The notes under the pieces are model-generated. The model was given only the letters and a program-made list of their open reading frames with translations. It was not told the DNA's origin and did not search any database. From Veillonellaceae bacterium (GTDB taxonomy: Bacteria > Bacillota > Negativicutes > Veillonellales > Veillonellaceae), in NCBI GenBank assembly GCA_900765165.1, contig CAAFQR010000016.1:1-15712 (forward strand): a DNA stretch of 15,712 nt, written 5' to 3'. Both the position numbers and the translations under genes were made by a program. Each line of letters opens with the position of its first letter. Position 1 is the stretch's first letter. Below, piece by piece: positions 14,327 to 15,712 of the stretch.

Positions 14327-15712
14327 ATGACATCAATCTCTTACAACCCAGACGAAATAATAGAATCCATAAAGAAAAAGAAAATCCCTAGATATCCACA
14401 CTTTGATGCACCTGTAGGTGTAAAGAAGTTTGCATCAAAATTGAAAAATCCAGATTATATTGCTTCACATCCATTTTGGCCTTTAATCTATTTCAATAAA
14501 AACTTTACAAAGTTTCACTCTAAACACGGGAAGAAACCGAAAGATAGAAAATTATGTTATGCCTCATACCATGACAGACTGGTTTACCAATACTATGCAG
14601 AAATCACTAATCGATACTACAATGAATATGTAATACAAAATAACATTGAAGATAGCCCTATCGCCTATAGAACAAACTTAGGACAATCTAATATCGATTT
14701 TGCAAAAAAAGCATTTGATTACATACGAGAAGCCAATGAAACCTATATCATCGTCGGTGATTTCAAAAGTTTTTTCGACTCACTAGATCACAAGTATTTG
14801 AAACAAATGCTTTGTCAACTATTTAATGTTAAGCAACTACCTCAAGATTGGTATAAAGTCTTTAAGTCCATTACCCAATATTCTGAATGCGAAGAAAAGA
14901 TAATTTTCAATTACCTAAAAAGAAAAGACCCTACTCTAACTTGCACTCAATTTAAAAAACTCCCTCGTGTATTTAATATCCAAGAATTTAAAGAATTCAA
15001 AAAGAGTGTCACTTTTATTGACGGTAAAGAAACCTCTCCAATAGTAAAACATCAAGAAACTTACGGTATACCCCAGGGAACACCTATTAGTGCCGTATGG
15101 GCCAATGTGTATATGTTGAATTTTGATAAAAATATTCGAAACTTAATAAATCTTGTAAACGGCTACTATATGCGATATAGTGATGACTTTATCATCATTC
15201 TACCGAATTGCACACAAGAAGTCTTTAAACAAGTATATGAGTCTTTATCAGCACACATAGACGCTACGCCAGGCTTAAAAATAGAATCGAATAAAACCGG
15301 CTTACATTTATATACTGGCAATACAATAAAAAGAGTTATTTATACCAATGGTCAAATAACTCTATCACACGAATTAGACATTGTCGATTATCTAGGATTT
15401 ACCTTTAACGGGACCGATATCAACTTGCGGCCCAAAACCATAAGCAAATACCACTATAGAACTCGTCGAAAAGCAAAAACAGTCGCAATTAAACAAAAGC
15501 TTAAAGGCCGTCAAATTAAAACTGAATTAAATAAACTATACGCTCTTTATGCCATCTCCCCAAATACTACTAAGGAAAAACATCAGAACTTCCACTCTTA
15601 CTTTCGTAGGACACAGAAAAAGTTTAATATAATGGGCCCCTTGTCAAGACCACGTTCTAAAATTTTAAGAGTGGCAGTAAGCAGAATTATTCTAAGCAGC
15701 GAAGCAAGCAAA
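14327..15712 (+). CDS. Defence-associated reverse transcriptase, probably DRT2-like (UG/Abi type), 3' end beyond window
   Basis: RNA-directed DNA polymerase, 462 codons read with no stop before the window ends. Palm motifs are intact: catalytic Asp145 in IVGDFKSFFDSLDH (142-155), GIPQGTPISA (247-256) and YSDD (284-287) in YMRYSDDFIIILP. About 100 residues separate the first Asp motif from PQG, longer than in retron RTs. The N terminus RYPHFD and the YASYHDRLVYQYY segment (78-90) resemble UG/Abi defence RTs of the DRT2/DRT9 kind as I recall them. There is no NAxxH or VTG retron motif, no diversity-generating-retroelement SQ motif in place of QG, and no intron maturase-endonuclease part so far. 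An AGAGGTG ribosome site precedes the ATG. The RT presumably uses the adjacent ncRNA as template for anti-phage cDNA synthesis. The exact DRT type is less sure than the RT assignment. Confidence 0.85.
   Translation, partial: MTSISYNPDEIIESIKKKKIPRYPHFDAPVGVKKFASKLKNPDYIASHPFWPLIYFNKNFTKFHSKHGKKPKDRKLCYASYHDRLVYQYYAEITNRYYNEYVIQNNIEDSPIAYRTNLGQSNIDFAKKAFDYIREANETYIIVGDFKSFFDSLDHKYLKQMLCQLFNVKQLPQDWYKVFKSITQYSECEEKIIFNYLKRKDPTLTCTQFKKLPRVFNIQEFKEFKKSVTFIDGKETSPIVKHQETYGIPQGTPISAVWANVYMLNFDKNIRNLINLVNGYYMRYSDDFIIILPNCTQEVFKQVYESLSAHIDATPGLKIESNKTGLHLYTGNTIKRVIYTNGQITLSHELDIVDYLGFTFNGTDINLRPKTISKYHYRTRRKAKTVAIKQKLKGRQIKTELNKLYALYAISPNTTKEKHQNFHSYFRRTQKKFNIMGPLSRPRSKILRVAVSRIILSSEASK

Noticed and set aside
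14327..15712. Retron, group II intron or diversity-generating retroelement
   Set aside because: No retron NAxxH/VTG motifs, no intron domain V-like hairpin or maturase features, and PQG is present instead of the retroelement SQ variant. No template/variable repeat pair was seen.
1..15712. CRISPR arrays, tRNA or rRNA genes, insertion sequences
   Set aside because: No regularly spaced repeats, cloverleaf sequences or transposase motifs were found on reading both strands.

Overview
The window reads as a chromosomal segment of a fairly AT-rich, LPS-making bacterium. The ABC-type O-antigen export genes require an outer membrane, and the codon use, strong AGGAGG-type ribosome sites and gene styles suggest a diderm Firmicute (Negativicutes). 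This placement is an inference; no 16S rRNA or other marker is present.

Region 1 (about 85-7292, all minus strand) is a cell-surface polysaccharide block. In transcription order it holds a phosphohexomutase, a WbaP-type polyprenyl-phosphate glycosylphosphotransferase, a strong intrinsic terminator, and then a tight operon: GT4 glycosyltransferase, Wzm permease, Wzt ATPase and an FkbM-type methyltransferase with a long coiled-coil tail. Together these can make sugar-1-phosphate precursors, start the glycan on undecaprenyl phosphate, extend it, modify it and flip it across the inner membrane.

Region 2 (about 7300-15712) is an accessory, defence-island-like stretch. It contains two translationally coupled paralogous HEPN proteins (plus strand), a decayed Panacea/SocA-like antitoxin gene, a membrane-anchored KAP-family P-loop NTPase and a decayed HAD hydrolase (all minus strand). 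At the right end, on the plus strand, is a reverse transcriptase gene preceded by about 330 nt of highly structured noncoding DNA. The reverse transcriptase runs off the window.

The most interesting element is that last locus. The reverse transcriptase looks like a defence-associated UG/Abi-type enzyme, probably DRT2-like. The upstream region has its own promoter, several hairpins and a terminator-like 3' hairpin. Inside it, the six bases ACTAAT occur twice, exactly 174 nt (3 x 58) apart, within an 11-of-13 matched repeat. If the enzyme jumped between these copies, the concatenated cDNA would on the antisense strand join a TTGACA box to an extended TGnTATACT box with a 17-nt spacer. These would be followed by a perfect AAAGGAGG ribosome site, a GTG start 9 nt later, and a 58-codon unit with no stop codon that stays in frame across every junction. 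This is the logic of the 'never-ending' neo gene described for DRT2 systems. Here it is deduced from sequence alone and needs experimental proof.
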